A stretch of 64,000 nucleotides of DNA, taken from positions 19,678-83,677 of the forward strand of contig CAJXIY010000002.1 in the NCBI GenBank assembly GCA_913054495.1. The letters run 5' to 3'. The position numbers were made by a program, and so were the translations under genes. This DNA is from an uncultured Gammaproteobacteria bacterium (GTDB lineage Bacteria; Pseudomonadota; Gammaproteobacteria; Pseudomonadales; Pseudohongiellaceae). This document shows, one piece after another, positions 35,273 to 45,052 of this stretch; within the stretch, counting starts at the first letter, position 1; every line of letters starts with the position of its first letter. The notes under the pieces are model-generated. The model had not been told where the DNA came from. It saw only the letters and a list, made by a program, of their open reading frames with translations, and did no database searches.

Positions 35273-35965
35273 TCAGGCGAATTTAAGAGAGTTAAGTAAG
35301 GCTTCGGTTTGATCGGGAGAGTGAAGGATAAAATCGGCCATCCACTGTTCTATCTTGGTGTCTCGCGCGAGGTAACCATAAGCGGCAGCTATGGCGATGA
35401 CGTCGGCATTCTTTGCGGCCTCGATGTCCCGTCGATGATCGCCAATATACACCGTGCGTTCGGTACCCACACCCAACTGCCGGCAGGCGAGCAAGATAGG
35501 TTCGGGGTGCGGCTTGCGCTGACTCACGTGATCGGGACAAACCAAGGTGCCGCAGCGAGAGCGCAAATTGAGTTTGTCGAGAAGCAGGCTCGTGTATTTT
35601 TCCGGCTTGTTGGTAACGATGCCCCAGGGTATCTGCTGCCGTTCCAGTTTTGCCAGCAGGCCATCCAGCCCTGGATACAGGGCGGCGTCAGTTACCTGGA
35701 GTTGTTGATAATAGAGGTGGAGCAGGCGTTGAGTTAGCTCTACAAATTCGGCGTGATCTTCGTCGATTCCGAAGGCGAGTTTGACCAGGGCGCGGGCGCC
35801 ATCAGAAACCGTATGGTAAATCGAATCACGACTCAGCGGTGGTTTCCCATGTTCCGCCAGTAATTGCTTTACCACGGCGACGAAGTCCGGTGCGGTGTCT
35901 ATCAGGGTGCCATCCAGATCGAATAACACGCACTCTATGGAAGTCTGCAGCGGCGACGCCATCAT
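35273..35965 (-). CDS. mupP: HAD-family sugar-phosphate phosphatase (MupP / Gph-like)
   Basis: This 230-residue HAD phosphatase has motif I FDLDGTLIDTAPD with both catalytic aspartates. It also has motif II TNKPEKY, a lysine in QRKPHPEP and motif IV IGDHRRDIEAAKNA. In Pseudomonas the gene at this place (between ubiG and yciK) is MupP, which dephosphorylates N-acetylmuramic acid 6-phosphate in cell-wall recycling. Homologues elsewhere are called phosphoglycolate phosphatase, and sequence alone does not separate the two. The choice rests on context. Two ATGs occur in tandem at the start. Confidence 0.82.
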   Translation of the reverse strand: MMASPLQTSIECVLFDLDGTLIDTAPDFVAVVKQLLAEHGKPPLSRDSIYHTVSDGARALVKLAFGIDEDHAEFVELTQRLLHLYYQQLQVTDAALYPGLDGLLAKLERQQIPWGIVTNKPEKYTSLLLDKLNLRSRCGTLVCPDHVSQRKPHPEPILLACRQLGVGTERTVYIGDHRRDIEAAKNADVIAIAAAYGYLARDTKIEQWMADFILHSPDQTEALLNSLKFA

Positions 35966-36024
35966 TTCAAGTCCTGCGGCTTTCTATCGAGTCTTTTTCG
36001 CAAGTCTATGTCCCAGGTTCTGTC

Positions 36025-36735
36025 TCAGGTCTCAGGCCTAAGATAATGGGCGAGGTAGTTTACATCGAGGCCCCCTTGCAGGGAATATTTCTTGCTCAGC
36101 GGATTGTAGTGCAGGCCCACTTGCCCCTGGAGCTGGAGACCACAGTTTCGAGACCACAGGGCCAGTTCTGACGGTTTGATAAACTTGGCGAAATCGTGGG
36201 TGCCGCAGGGCAACAACTTGAGCAGGTATTCGGCGCCAAGTATGGCGAATAGATAGGACTTTGGATTGCGATTGATGGTTGAGAAAAACACAATGCCGCC
36301 AGGCTTTAGCAGTCGGTAACAAGCATCGACTACCGACGCGGGTACCGGCACGTGTTCGAGCAGTTCCAGACAGGTAACTACATCGAATTGCTGTTGATGC
36401 CGCTGGGCAAATTTTTCGGCAGAAGCTTTTTGATAGTCGATTTCGAGTTTACTTTCGAGTAGATGCAATCTGGCAACCGCGAGTGCAGCATCCGCCATGT
36501 CGATAGCGGTCACCCTGGCGCCATGATGAGCCATCGCCTCAGCCAGAATGCCGCCGCCGCAGCCAATATCCAGTACCTGCTTGTCGGCGAGATTAATCTG
36601 GCGGCTGATGTAATTGACGCGCAGGGGATTAATGTCGTGTAGGGATTTAAACTCGCTGTTGATATCCCACCAACGCGATGCCAGCGCCTCGAATTTCTTG
36701 ATCTCCAACTCGTCTACGTTTTCCATTGGCTTCAT
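36025..36735 (-). CDS. ubiG: Ubiquinone biosynthesis O-methyltransferase
   Basis: UbiG performs both O-methylations in ubiquinone synthesis, bound to the inner-membrane face. It has the conserved start ENVDELEIKKFEALASRWWD, the SAM-binding VLDIGCGGGILAEAMA, and LLEHVPVP and LKPGGIVFFSTINRN. The ATG at 36735 overlaps the mtaD stop by ATGA and gives 236 residues (E. coli 240). A more upstream ATG at 36762 adds nine residues of no similarity. Confidence 0.95.
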   Translation of the reverse strand: MKPMENVDELEIKKFEALASRWWDINSEFKSLHDINPLRVNYISRQINLADKQVLDIGCGGGILAEAMAHHGARVTAIDMADAALAVARLHLLESKLEIDYQKASAEKFAQRHQQQFDVVTCLELLEHVPVPASVVDACYRLLKPGGIVFFSTINRNPKSYLFAILGAEYLLKLLPCGTHDFAKFIKPSELALWSRNCGLQLQGQVGLHYNPLSKKYSLQGGLDVNYLAHYLRPET

Positions 36736-38066
36736 CGCGCCTGCTCGATTTTCTGTTGCCATGCCATAACCGATTCCCTGATTAAGTCACGATCCATGGT
36801 TTTTAGTTCACCCTCTTCGAAAATCAGCCGGCCACCACACCACACGTGAGATACCTGGGATGCCTGGGCGGCATACACCAGTTGAGAAACAGGATTATAC
36901 AGGGGCATGGTATTTAATCGATCCAGGTTTACGGCGGTAATGTCGGCATACTTGCCGGTTTCCAGGCTACCGATGACTGCATCCAGGCCCAGGGCTCTGG
37001 CCGCATTTATGGTGGCTAATTCTAGGGCCTGCGGTGCCGGTAGCGCGCTGGCATCGGCGGCCACGATTTTGGCAAGCAGCGCGGCGCAGCGCATCTCCGA
37101 AAACATATCCAGGTCGTTGTTACTGGCGCAGCCATCGGTACCCAGGGCGACATTGACTCCTGCGTCCAGCAGCTTCGCAACCTGGCACAGGCCGCTGGCC
37201 AACTTCAGGTTGGATTCGGGGCAGTGGGCGACGCTGGCGCCGTGTGCTGCCAGTAACTCGATCTCGGTGTCCAGCAACTGGGTGGCGTGAACGCAGATAA
37301 GGCGGGGACTCAACAGACCCAGTTCGGCGAGGCGCTGAAGAGGCCGGCGGCCATCGGTCTGCACTGCCTCTTCGACTTCCTGTGCGGTCTCGTGGACATG
37401 CATGTGTATCGGCACATCCAGCTCTTCCGCCAGGGTCGAGATCTTCATCAAGGGTTGGTCCGACACGGTGTAGGGGGCATGGGGTCCGAAGGCGGTGTGG
37501 ACCAATTCGCTGTTGCGGTAGTTGTCGTGAAGCTCGGTGGCCTTGTGGATGTATTCTTCCGCATCCTGTGCCCAGATCGTCGGAAAATCGAGTACCGGGC
37601 TCGCCAGTTGTACCCGCATATTCGCATCCAATGCTGCTCTCGCTACCTCGTCGGGGAAAAAATACATGTCCGCGAAACAGGTGGTGCCGGAGGATATCAT
37701 TTCTGCGATGGCGAGATTTGCCCCCTGTCTGACGAATTCCGCACTCACAAATTTGCTTTCCATGGGCCAGACCACCTGTTCCAGCCATTGTTTAAAAGGG
37801 ATATCGTCGGCTATTCCCCGCAGCAGGGACATAGCCGAATGACCGTGGACGTTCACCAGGCCGGGAATCAGGGCGTGTTGGTCCAGGCGGATGCTGGAGG
37901 TGGCGGAGACACTCGATTGCGCATCCTTGGAAGCGGTGATGGCGACGATTTTCCGGTCCCGAATCGCCACTGCATGGTCTTCCAGAACAGTCCCTGCCGG
38001 CACCACCGGCAGGATCCATTTTGCGTGAATCAGGAGGTCTGCCTGTATGGGTTTTTCGGTGCTCAA
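36732..38066 (-). CDS. mtaD: 5-methylthioadenosine / S-adenosylhomocysteine deaminase
   Basis: MtaD is an amidohydrolase of the TRZ/ATZ group. It has the metal-binding HGHSAMSL near residue 74, further histidines in FGPHAPYTVSD and MHVHETAQEV, VHATQ, and the metal aspartate in LGTDGCASNNDLDMF. The 444-residue size fits the family. In Pseudomonas it deaminates methylthioadenosine in methionine salvage and is followed by mtnA on the other side of the gap to gyrA. No mtnA is visible here. It is the first gene of the mtaD-ubiG-mupP-yciK run. Confidence 0.9.
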   Translation of the reverse strand: MSTEKPIQADLLIHAKWILPVVPAGTVLEDHAVAIRDRKIVAITASKDAQSSVSATSSIRLDQHALIPGLVNVHGHSAMSLLRGIADDIPFKQWLEQVVWPMESKFVSAEFVRQGANLAIAEMISSGTTCFADMYFFPDEVARAALDANMRVQLASPVLDFPTIWAQDAEEYIHKATELHDNYRNSELVHTAFGPHAPYTVSDQPLMKISTLAEELDVPIHMHVHETAQEVEEAVQTDGRRPLQRLAELGLLSPRLICVHATQLLDTEIELLAAHGASVAHCPESNLKLASGLCQVAKLLDAGVNVALGTDGCASNNDLDMFSEMRCAALLAKIVAADASALPAPQALELATINAARALGLDAVIGSLETGKYADITAVNLDRLNTMPLYNPVSQLVYAAQASQVSHVWCGGRLIFEEGELKTMDRDLIRESVMAWQQKIEQAR

Positions 38067-38513
38067 TTGCGGGTCTCTTTCAGCTCAATTGTGGTGATTT
38101 TTTTGATGACGTTCGGTTCGCCTTCAAGGCCGGCTTTTGGCTTCACTGTCGGGGTAAATACAGGCGCGAAAGTATACCCTGAAACTCCGCAAATTGCGCG
38201 TTCACAGCCTTAACTACAAAGGTCACGGAAATTATTGAAAAAACAGGAAATTATTGACTTCAAGCGCACCGAATACAGTGTCCTTAGGGGATGTTTCATG
38301 GTAGCATTACGGCCTGTTTTCAGACTCTGTTTTGGTATCTTTCGCCCCATCTGGTTCGACTGTCGCCGGAGCCAGAATCTGGGTAAAAAAACCCTGAATC
38401 GGCCGCTATAAAGTAGTAGGCATACTCTCATTTGTTGCATGTCAGTTACGCATAAAATATTCATGCCTCAAGCCCTGCATATCGCTCCCAATCTGTTAGG
38501 AAAACGCTAGTCT
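38067..38513. other. Intergenic control region between mtaD and gyrA
   Basis: About 447 bp with divergent promoters for mtaD and gyrA. No gene is supportable. It contains a duplicated 12-mer (38227-38257) and, near the gyrA start, GTTAGGAAAAC as the likely ribosome site. The mtnA gene seen here in relatives is absent. Confidence 0.5.
38227..38257. repeat. Duplicated 12-mer upstream of gyrA
   Basis: GGAAATTATTGA occurs at 38227-38238 and 38246-38257, a 19-bp period with an A-rich spacer. It could be a tandem binding site or part of a supercoiling-sensitive gyrA promoter. This is an inference from position alone. Confidence 0.35.
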
Positions 38514-41120
38514 ATGTCCGAATTCGCTAAACAGGTATTGCCTGTCTCACTGGAAAGTGAAATGCGTGAGTCCTATCTGGCTTACGCCATGAGTGTCATC
38601 GTCGGACGGGCGCTGCCGGACGTACGGGATGGGCTGAAGCCTGTGCACCGGCGTGTATTATTTGCCATGAATGTATTGTCGAACGATTACAACAAGCCCT
38701 ACAAGAAGTCGGCTCGCGTCGTGGGTGATGTGATCGGCAAATACCATCCCCATGGTGACACCGCGGTGTATGACACCATCGTGAGAATGGCGCAGGATTT
38801 TTCATTGCGTTATCCTCTGGTCGACGGCCAGGGCAATTTTGGTTCGATCGATGGCGATGCGGCGGCGGCCATGCGTTATACCGAAATCCGCATGTCCAAG
38901 ATCGCTCATGATCTACTGGCCGATCTCGACAAGGACACTGTCGATTTCTCACCAAACTACGACGGTACCGAACATATACCGGATGTGTTTCCCACCAGGG
39001 TACCGAACCTGCTGGTCAACGGTTCTTCTGGTATCGCGGTGGGCATGGCTACCAATATCCCTCCCCACAATCTGCGCGAAGTGATCGATGCCGCGATCGC
39101 ACTCCTCGATGCGCCGGATATCGATATCGATGGTCTGATGGAATACATCCAGGGGCCGGATTTCCCCACTGCTGGAATTATCAACGGCAAGGCCGGAATA
39201 GTGCAGGCTTATCGCACCGGCCGGGGTCGAATTTATGTGCGGGCCAAGGCAGACATTATCGAGGATGAAAAATCCAACAAACAGACCATCATCGTCACCG
39301 AAATTCCTTATCAGCTCAATAAATCGAAGTTGATAGAACGCATAGCCGAACTGGTAAAAGAAAAGAAGATTGAGGGGATCACCGAGCTAAGAGACGAATC
39401 AGACAAGGACGGTTTGCGAATAGTGATCGAATTACGCCGGGGCGAAATGGGCGACGTGGTGCTCAACAACCTTTACTCCCAGACCCAGATGCAGTCGGTG
39501 TTCGGCATCAACATGGTGGCGCTGGTCGACGGTCAGCCGCGGGTGTTGAATCTGAAGGAATTTCTGGAAGCGTTTATTCGCCATCGTCGTGAAGTGGTTT
39601 CGAGAAGAACCAACTATCTGCTCAGGAAGGCGCGGGGGAGGGGCCATGTTCTCGAGGGTCTCGCGGTGGCGCTGGCGAACATCGACGCGGTCATCGAATT
39701 GATCAAGACCTCGGCGAACTCCAGCGAAGCGAAAGAGAAGTTGCTGGCAAGATCTTGGAAATCCGACAGCGTGTTGAAAATGCTGGGGGAAGTGGGAGCG
39801 GATGCCTGCAGACCGGATGGGCTGGATCCTCAATACGGCCTGAAAGAAAATGAATATTTTCTCTCGCCGGAACAAGCCCAGGCAATTCTCGAACTGAGAC
39901 TGCATCGTCTAACCGGATTGGAACACGAAAAACTGATAAACGATTACCAGGAATTATTACGACAGATCAGCGATCACCTGGATATATTAGAGAACCAGCC
40001 ACGGCTATTAAACGTCGTGCGCGAAGAACTCGAAAAAATTCACAAGGAATACGGTGACGAACGCAAAACTGAAATCGTGGCTTCGCAACTGGATTTGACG
40101 ATCGAAGACCTGATTCCCGAAGAAGATCGGGTGGTGACGATATCGAACACCGGTTACGCGAAGACCCAAGCGCTGTCCGACTATAGCGCACAACGTCGGG
40201 GTGGCAGGGGCAAGGCCGCAGCAACGGTCAAGGATGAGGACTTCGTGGAGCATCTTCTGGTCGCGAGCACCCATGATACCTTGCTGTGCTTCAGTTCCAT
40301 GGGAAAGGTTTACTGGTTGAAGGTATTTTTGATTCCCATAGCCAGCCGTACCTCGAGAGGCAAGCCCATCGTCAATATTCTGCCCCTTGATGAGGGTGAA
40401 CGAATCACCTCCATGCTGCCGGTGACGGAATACACCGACGATCATTTCGTCTTCATGGCAACTGCTAACGGCACCGTCAAGAAAACCGCACTCACAAATT
40501 TCGCCCGGCAACGCAGTGTCGGGCTACGGGCTATCGAACTGGATGCAGGCGATGAGTTGGTGGGGACAGCCGTCACCGATGGTTCCAGAGACGTGATGCT
40601 GATGAGCAATAGCGGCAAGCTTACACGTTTCAAGGAATCTGATGTCAGGGCAATGGGGCGAACGGCACGCGGTGTCAGGGGCATTAGAATGGCGCCAGGT
40701 TTCCGCATGATTTCACTGATTATACCCAGTGAAGGTAGGCAAATACTTACCGTGAGTGAGAATGGTTATGGTAAACGCACTTCGGTTGAGGACTTTCCTA
40801 TCTATGGTCGCGGTGGTCAAGGTGTCATTGGAATGCAAACCAGCGACCGTAATGGTGCCGTGGTGGGTGCAGTCCAGGTCGAGGAAAGCGATGAGATCAT
40901 GCTGATCTCAGACAAGGGTACCCTGGTGCGAACCCGCGTAGATGAGATATCGGTGCAGGGAAGAAACACCCAGGGTGTGCGTCTGATTCGGTTAAAAGAA
41001 GGGGAAAAACTGGTTGGGATAGAGCAGGTTGACGAGCCGGAAGAAACCTCACATTCAGCTTCTGAGGAGTTATCCGCAGAGGGTAATAATACCCAGAATG
41101 ATGATAACGAAGCGCGATGA
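38514..41120 (+). CDS. gyrA: DNA gyrase subunit A
   Basis: GyrA is the breakage-reunion subunit of gyrase. The 868-residue product has the conserved start [34 protein letters not shown], the catalytic Tyr region [11 protein letters not shown] and the C-terminal beta-pinwheel with a GyrA box (QRRGGRGK). The quinolone-determining segment reads [12 protein letters not shown], with Thr where E. coli has Ser83 and Asp at 87. Thr at this place is normal in Pseudomonas, so it is not evidence of acquired resistance. An acidic, Asn-rich tail ends the protein. The next gene starts inside its last codons. Confidence 0.98.
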   Translation: MSEFAKQVLPVSLESEMRESYLAYAMSVIVGRALPDVRDGLKPVHRRVLFAMNVLSNDYNKPYKKSARVVGDVIGKYHPHGDTAVYDTIVRMAQDFSLRYPLVDGQGNFGSIDGDAAAAMRYTEIRMSKIAHDLLADLDKDTVDFSPNYDGTEHIPDVFPTRVPNLLVNGSSGIAVGMATNIPPHNLREVIDAAIALLDAPDIDIDGLMEYIQGPDFPTAGIINGKAGIVQAYRTGRGRIYVRAKADIIEDEKSNKQTIIVTEIPYQLNKSKLIERIAELVKEKKIEGITELRDESDKDGLRIVIELRRGEMGDVVLNNLYSQTQMQSVFGINMVALVDGQPRVLNLKEFLEAFIRHRREVVSRRTNYLLRKARGRGHVLEGLAVALANIDAVIELIKTSANSSEAKEKLLARSWKSDSVLKMLGEVGADACRPDGLDPQYGLKENEYFLSPEQAQAILELRLHRLTGLEHEKLINDYQELLRQISDHLDILENQPRLLNVVREELEKIHKEYGDERKTEIVASQLDLTIEDLIPEEDRVVTISNTGYAKTQALSDYSAQRRGGRGKAAATVKDEDFVEHLLVASTHDTLLCFSSMGKVYWLKVFLIPIASRTSRGKPIVNILPLDEGERITSMLPVTEYTDDHFVFMATANGTVKKTALTNFARQRSVGLRAIELDAGDELVGTAVTDGSRDVMLMSNSGKLTRFKESDVRAMGRTARGVRGIRMAPGFRMISLIIPSEGRQILTVSENGYGKRTSVEDFPIYGRGGQGVIGMQTSDRNGAVVGAVQVEESDEIMLISDKGTLVRTRVDEISVQGRNTQGVRLIRLKEGEKLVGIEQVDEPEETSHSASEELSAEGNNTQNDDNEAR

Positions 41121-41943
41121 AAAAAATGCTTCGGTGGCCTTCCTGGGGCCGCGGGGAACCTATTCCCAGGCTGCTGTCATTGGCCACTTTGGATCGGGCT
41201 GTGAACTACTCGAATGTGCCGGCATAGAAGATGTGTTCGCTGCGGTTGAGGGCTGTCGCGCCGATTTTGGTGTGGTGCCGGTAGAAAACTCCACCGAAGG
41301 CGCCATAAATAATACCCAGGATTGCCTGCTGCTCAGCAGCTTGAAAATAGTCGGCGAGGAAATTGTCAGCATCGTACATAATTTGCTTGTCAGTCAGACC
41401 GCTGATGGCAGTGAGATAGACGCCATTGCATCTCACCAGCAGTCCCTGGCGCAGTGTCGTCACTGGTTGAAAAAGCATTACCCGAAGTTCAGGCAAATCG
41501 AATGTACCAGTAATGCCGAGGCGGCATTACTGGCGCAGAACGACAGTCGGATTGCCGCGGTTGCCGGCCCCCTCGCCGCTGAAATCTATGATCTGAAAAT
41601 AGTGCATGCCGGCATTCAGGATCAGGACCATAACAGTACGAGATTTCTGATCCTGGCTCAGCAGGGCACCACAGCCACGGGAAATGACAAGACCAGTGTG
41701 CTTATTCATACGGAGAACAAGCCCGGCGCCCTGTTTCGCATCCTGCAACCCTTCGAAAGATTCCAGGTGAGTCTGAGCAAGATCGAAACCCGTCCCTCGA
41801 AGCAGGCGGCATGGGAGTATGTGTTCTTCATCGATTTCGAAGGCCATATCGAGGACCAGGCGATTAAGGAATTATTTGTGGAACTACGGCAGTGCACCGC
41901 GGAAATCAAAGTGCTGGGTTCCTATCCCGTTGCCTCTAGCTGA
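41098..41943 (+). CDS. pheA: Prephenate dehydratase without chorismate mutase domain
   Basis: This enzyme converts prephenate to phenylpyruvate for phenylalanine. The product (281 residues from the ATG at 41098) has [14 protein letters not shown], the catalytic [25 protein letters not shown] and a C-terminal ACT domain ([25 protein letters not shown]). In Pseudomonas and E. coli pheA is a bifunctional P-protein with about 90 N-terminal chorismate mutase residues. These are absent here: the frame upstream of 41098 runs into gyrA and shows no mutase sequence. The start lies 23 bases inside gyrA, and serC, usually between gyrA and pheA, is missing. Confidence 0.93.
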   Translation: MMITKRDEKNASVAFLGPRGTYSQAAVIGHFGSGCELLECAGIEDVFAAVEGCRADFGVVPVENSTEGAINNTQDCLLLSSLKIVGEEIVSIVHNLLVSQTADGSEIDAIASHQQSLAQCRHWLKKHYPKFRQIECTSNAEAALLAQNDSRIAAVAGPLAAEIYDLKIVHAGIQDQDHNSTRFLILAQQGTTATGNDKTSVLIHTENKPGALFRILQPFERFQVSLSKIETRPSKQAAWEYVFFIDFEGHIEDQAIKELFVELRQCTAEIKVLGSYPVASS

Positions 41944-41975
41944 CACCGAGTCCGCACAGCCATTAGAAACTAAAT

Positions 41976-44192
41976 GTGAATAGTCTGTCAGGCAAAACAA
42001 TCTTGATTCTCGGTCTGGGGCTGATCGGCGGATCGATCGCGCGCGGCCTCAAGGCAGTCGATTCAGGGCAGCGCGTGTTGGCGGCGGATCTGGATGAAAA
42101 ATCCCTGCGGGCTGCCATCGAGGATAAGTCGATTGACGGTTGTGGTGATTTAGAAAGCCTTTGCCCCGAGGCTGATATCATCGTGATTGCGCTGCCGCCA
42201 TTGGCGATTAATGCCGTGCTGCCCATCATCTGCGCTCACATGAATGCCGGCGCGGTGGTCACCGATGTGGCGAGTGTAAAGTCTCACATCCTGAAGACCC
42301 TGGAATCGTTGGATGAGGGCTTTCAGCAACGATTCGTGCCCGGCCATCCCATCGCAGGGTCGGAACGAAGTGGCTACGGCGCGTCGCGGCCAGAATTATT
42401 CGCGCAACGTAATGTGATACTCACACCCTTGCCAAGGACGAGTCCAGAGGCGGTGGCAGTCGTTAACTGCCTGTGGCGACAGCTTGGCGCCAATTTGCTG
42501 GGAATGAGTATCTGCCGGCATGACGAGGTGCTGGCGGCGACCAGCCATCTGCCCCATTTACTCGCCTTCGCCATCGTCGATGTGCTGGTTAAGCAGGAAC
42601 TCAGTGCCGATATTTTTCGTTATGCGGCGGGGGGCTTTGCCGATTTCAGTCGCCTGGCTTCGAGCGACGCCACCATGTGGTCGGATATATTCATCGCCAA
42701 TGCGGACGCCAGCACCAGGGTGCTCGATGCCTATATCGAGAATCTGGTGGAACTGAAAAAAGCAATAGGCGATAGAGATCGGGCCTCTTTGATGAGTACA
42801 TTTTTGCGCGCGAAAAAAACCCGGGACAAATTCATCGAGCAGCATTTTAAACCCTCAGGCGACACCATAATGACCGGCCCGCAAGTTACGTTACAGGTTC
42901 AATCTGGCGGCCAGATAGCTGGGACGCTTCGGGTTCCAGGTGATAAATCTATTTCTCACCGGGCCATAATTCTCGGTTCCATCGCCGATGGTGTCACCGA
43001 GGTTAGTGGTTTCCTCGAGGGTGAGGATGCCCTCAACACGGTGGCTGCCTTCCGTGAGATGGGGGTCACCATCATCGGTCCCGAGGTTGGCAAACTCACC
43101 CTGTATGGGGTCGGTAAGGCCGGTCTGCAGCCACCGCGTAAACCCCTGTACATGGGGAATTCCGGCACCGCCATGCGCTTGTTGGCGGGCCTGCTGGGGG
43201 CGCAGTCTTTCGACAGTGAATTGATCGGGGATGAATCTCTCAATGACAGACCCATGAACCGGGTGGTTAAACCATTGCGGCAAATGGGGGCGAGCATCGC
43301 TACCGCCGCCGGCGGTACCCCGCCTCTGCGAATCACCGGGACCGAACTGCGTGGTATCGAATACGATATGCCATTGGCCAGCGCCCAGGTTAAATCCTGT
43401 TTATTGCTGGCCGGACTCTTCGCCCGGGGCGTAACCAGGGTTAGGGAGCCGGCGAGCTGTCGGGATCACACCGAGAGAATGCTGGCGGGTTTCGGATATC
43501 CTCTGCAGCGAGATCTGGCAGCAGGCACCATCAGCGTGGAAGGCGGTCATAGCCTGAAAGCGACCGCAATCGACGTGCCGGCTGATATTTCCTCGGCGGC
43601 TTTCTTTATCGTCGCCGCCGCCATAAGCCCTGGCTCTTCGTTGTTGTTGGAACATGTGGGCGTCAATCCCACGCGTACGGGGATCATCAATATCCTGCAG
43701 GCAATGGGCGCCGACATCGAATTGCATAACGAACGCGAGGTGGGCGGCGAGCCGGTGGCGGATCTGCGGGTACGATACCGCCCACTGCGGGGAATCGAAA
43801 TCCCGACACAGCAAATACCCCTTGCCATCGATGAATTTCCGGTGCTGTTCATCGCCGCAGCCTGTGCGCAAGGCGAGACCCTGTTGCGTGGTGCCGCGGA
43901 ATTGCGGGTCAAGGAAAGCGATAGAATCGACGCTATGGCCGCTGGCCTGACAAGCCTGGGCATTACCACGAAATCATATGATGACGGCATTCGTATCCAG
44001 GGGGGTACTTTGTGCGGTGGCCAGGTAGACAGTCATGGCGATCACAGAATTGCTATGGCATTTACCATCGCCGCACTGCGGGCGACTGGTGCGATCACCA
44101 TCACCGATTGTGCAAACGTCGCCACCTCCTTTCCTGGCTTCGTGGAGATGGCAAACCGAGTCGGAATCGAGGTGTCAGCGCATGTGGATTAA
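41976..44192 (+). CDS. tyrA-aroA: Fused prephenate dehydrogenase and EPSP synthase
   Basis: The 738-residue protein joins TyrA (about 1-290) and AroA (about 300-738). The TyrA part has the NAD motif LGLGLIGGSIARGL and PGHPIAGSERSG. The AroA part has VPGDKSISHRAIILGSIADG, YMGNSGTAMRLLAGLLG, a LRVKESDRIDAM segment and GDHRIAMAFTIAALR. The two catalyse the tyrosine branch step and 5-enolpyruvylshikimate-3-phosphate synthesis. Fusion of these two genes is known in Pseudomonas and allies. hisC, found before it in Pseudomonas, is absent. GTG at 41976 is the start. Confidence 0.95.
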   Translation: MNSLSGKTILILGLGLIGGSIARGLKAVDSGQRVLAADLDEKSLRAAIEDKSIDGCGDLESLCPEADIIVIALPPLAINAVLPIICAHMNAGAVVTDVASVKSHILKTLESLDEGFQQRFVPGHPIAGSERSGYGASRPELFAQRNVILTPLPRTSPEAVAVVNCLWRQLGANLLGMSICRHDEVLAATSHLPHLLAFAIVDVLVKQELSADIFRYAAGGFADFSRLASSDATMWSDIFIANADASTRVLDAYIENLVELKKAIGDRDRASLMSTFLRAKKTRDKFIEQHFKPSGDTIMTGPQVTLQVQSGGQIAGTLRVPGDKSISHRAIILGSIADGVTEVSGFLEGEDALNTVAAFREMGVTIIGPEVGKLTLYGVGKAGLQPPRKPLYMGNSGTAMRLLAGLLGAQSFDSELIGDESLNDRPMNRVVKPLRQMGASIATAAGGTPPLRITGTELRGIEYDMPLASAQVKSCLLLAGLFARGVTRVREPASCRDHTERMLAGFGYPLQRDLAAGTISVEGGHSLKATAIDVPADISSAAFFIVAAAISPGSSLLLEHVGVNPTRTGIINILQAMGADIELHNEREVGGEPVADLRVRYRPLRGIEIPTQQIPLAIDEFPVLFIAAACAQGETLLRGAAELRVKESDRIDAMAAGLTSLGITTKSYDDGIRIQGGTLCGGQVDSHGDHRIAMAFTIAALRATGAITITDCANVATSFPGFVEMANRVGIEVSAHVD

Positions 44193-44201
44193 GGCATCAT
44201 C

Positions 44202-44885
44202 GTGACCCGGGCCAGGGTAATCACCATCGACGGACCATCCGCTTCCGGCAAGGGCACTGTCGCCGCCCGTATCGCCGAGGCGCTGGGCTTTTCTCTGCTG
44301 GATAGCGGCGCCTTATACCGGGTGCTTGGAATTGCCGCACGCAAGCAACAGCTAAGCCTCCACAATCACCAGCAATTGGCACGACTTGCAGCGGACTTGA
44401 AGATCGAATTCGGAATCTCCGGACCCGGCTCGGTCCAGCTTAATGGCGAGGATGTAAGCCAGGAGATAAGGACCGATGCCGCCAGTAAATTGGCCTCCGA
44501 GGTCGGGGCAATCCCGGCTGTTCGGGAGGCGCTATTACAACGCCAGCTGGCGTTCAGACAGCCACCGGGTCTGGTTGCGGATGGCCGTGATATGGGGACC
44601 GTCGTGTTCCCCGATGCAGAGTTGAAAATATTTCTCACCGCCAGCCCCGAAGAAAGGGCTCAAAGGCGATATAAGCAGTTGATAGGTAAGGGTATTGGTG
44701 CTATTCTGCCCGACCTTTTGCGGGAGCTAAAGGATAGAGATGAGCGCGACAGCCAACGGGCTGTTTCACCACTCAAGCCGGCTGCGGATGCCGCCATACT
44801 CGATACGACCAAGCTGACGATCGATGAAGTGGTAGCGAGAGTACTGGAACTGGCGGCCGTCAGCATGGACGATGGGACCCCGTAA
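44202..44885 (+). CDS. cmk: Cytidylate kinase
   Basis: Cmk phosphorylates CMP and dCMP. The 227-residue product has the P-loop [27 protein letters not shown] and [33 protein letters not shown], and a C-terminal [16 protein letters not shown]. It begins with GTG 9 bases after the tyrA-aroA stop, so it is cotranscribed with the aromatic genes, and it precedes rpsA as in most proteobacteria. Confidence 0.97.
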   Translation: MTRARVITIDGPSASGKGTVAARIAEALGFSLLDSGALYRVLGIAARKQQLSLHNHQQLARLAADLKIEFGISGPGSVQLNGEDVSQEIRTDAASKLASEVGAIPAVREALLQRQLAFRQPPGLVADGRDMGTVVFPDAELKIFLTASPEERAQRRYKQLIGKGIGAILPDLLRELKDRDERDSQRAVSPLKPAADAAILDTTKLTIDEVVARVLELAAVSMDDGTP

Positions 44886-45052
44886 CAGAAATTAATAGAA
44901 AAGAAATCGCAAGACCAACCGTTTTCAGCCTGCAGCACCAGCATTGGCAGGGTGAAGACTATTACTAATAACCCCGCGCAAACTGGAACGTGGTGTAGTT
45001 ATAGAATACATTAATATAATTCTGTAACTAGTTGAATAAATTGGATTAAACA

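Noticed and set aside
37287..38213. 308-codon open frame on the strand opposite mtaD
   Set aside because: It lies fully across mtaD, has no recognisable domain, and mtaD has clear family motifs. It is a shadow frame of a GC-rich gene.
38750..38800. Thr at the gyrA position equivalent to E. coli Ser83
   Set aside because: Thr at this site is the normal state in Pseudomonas and allies, so it does not indicate quinolone resistance.
41976..44192. tyrA-aroA fusion as a novel fusion
   Set aside because: The same fusion is known in Pseudomonas and other gammaproteobacteria.
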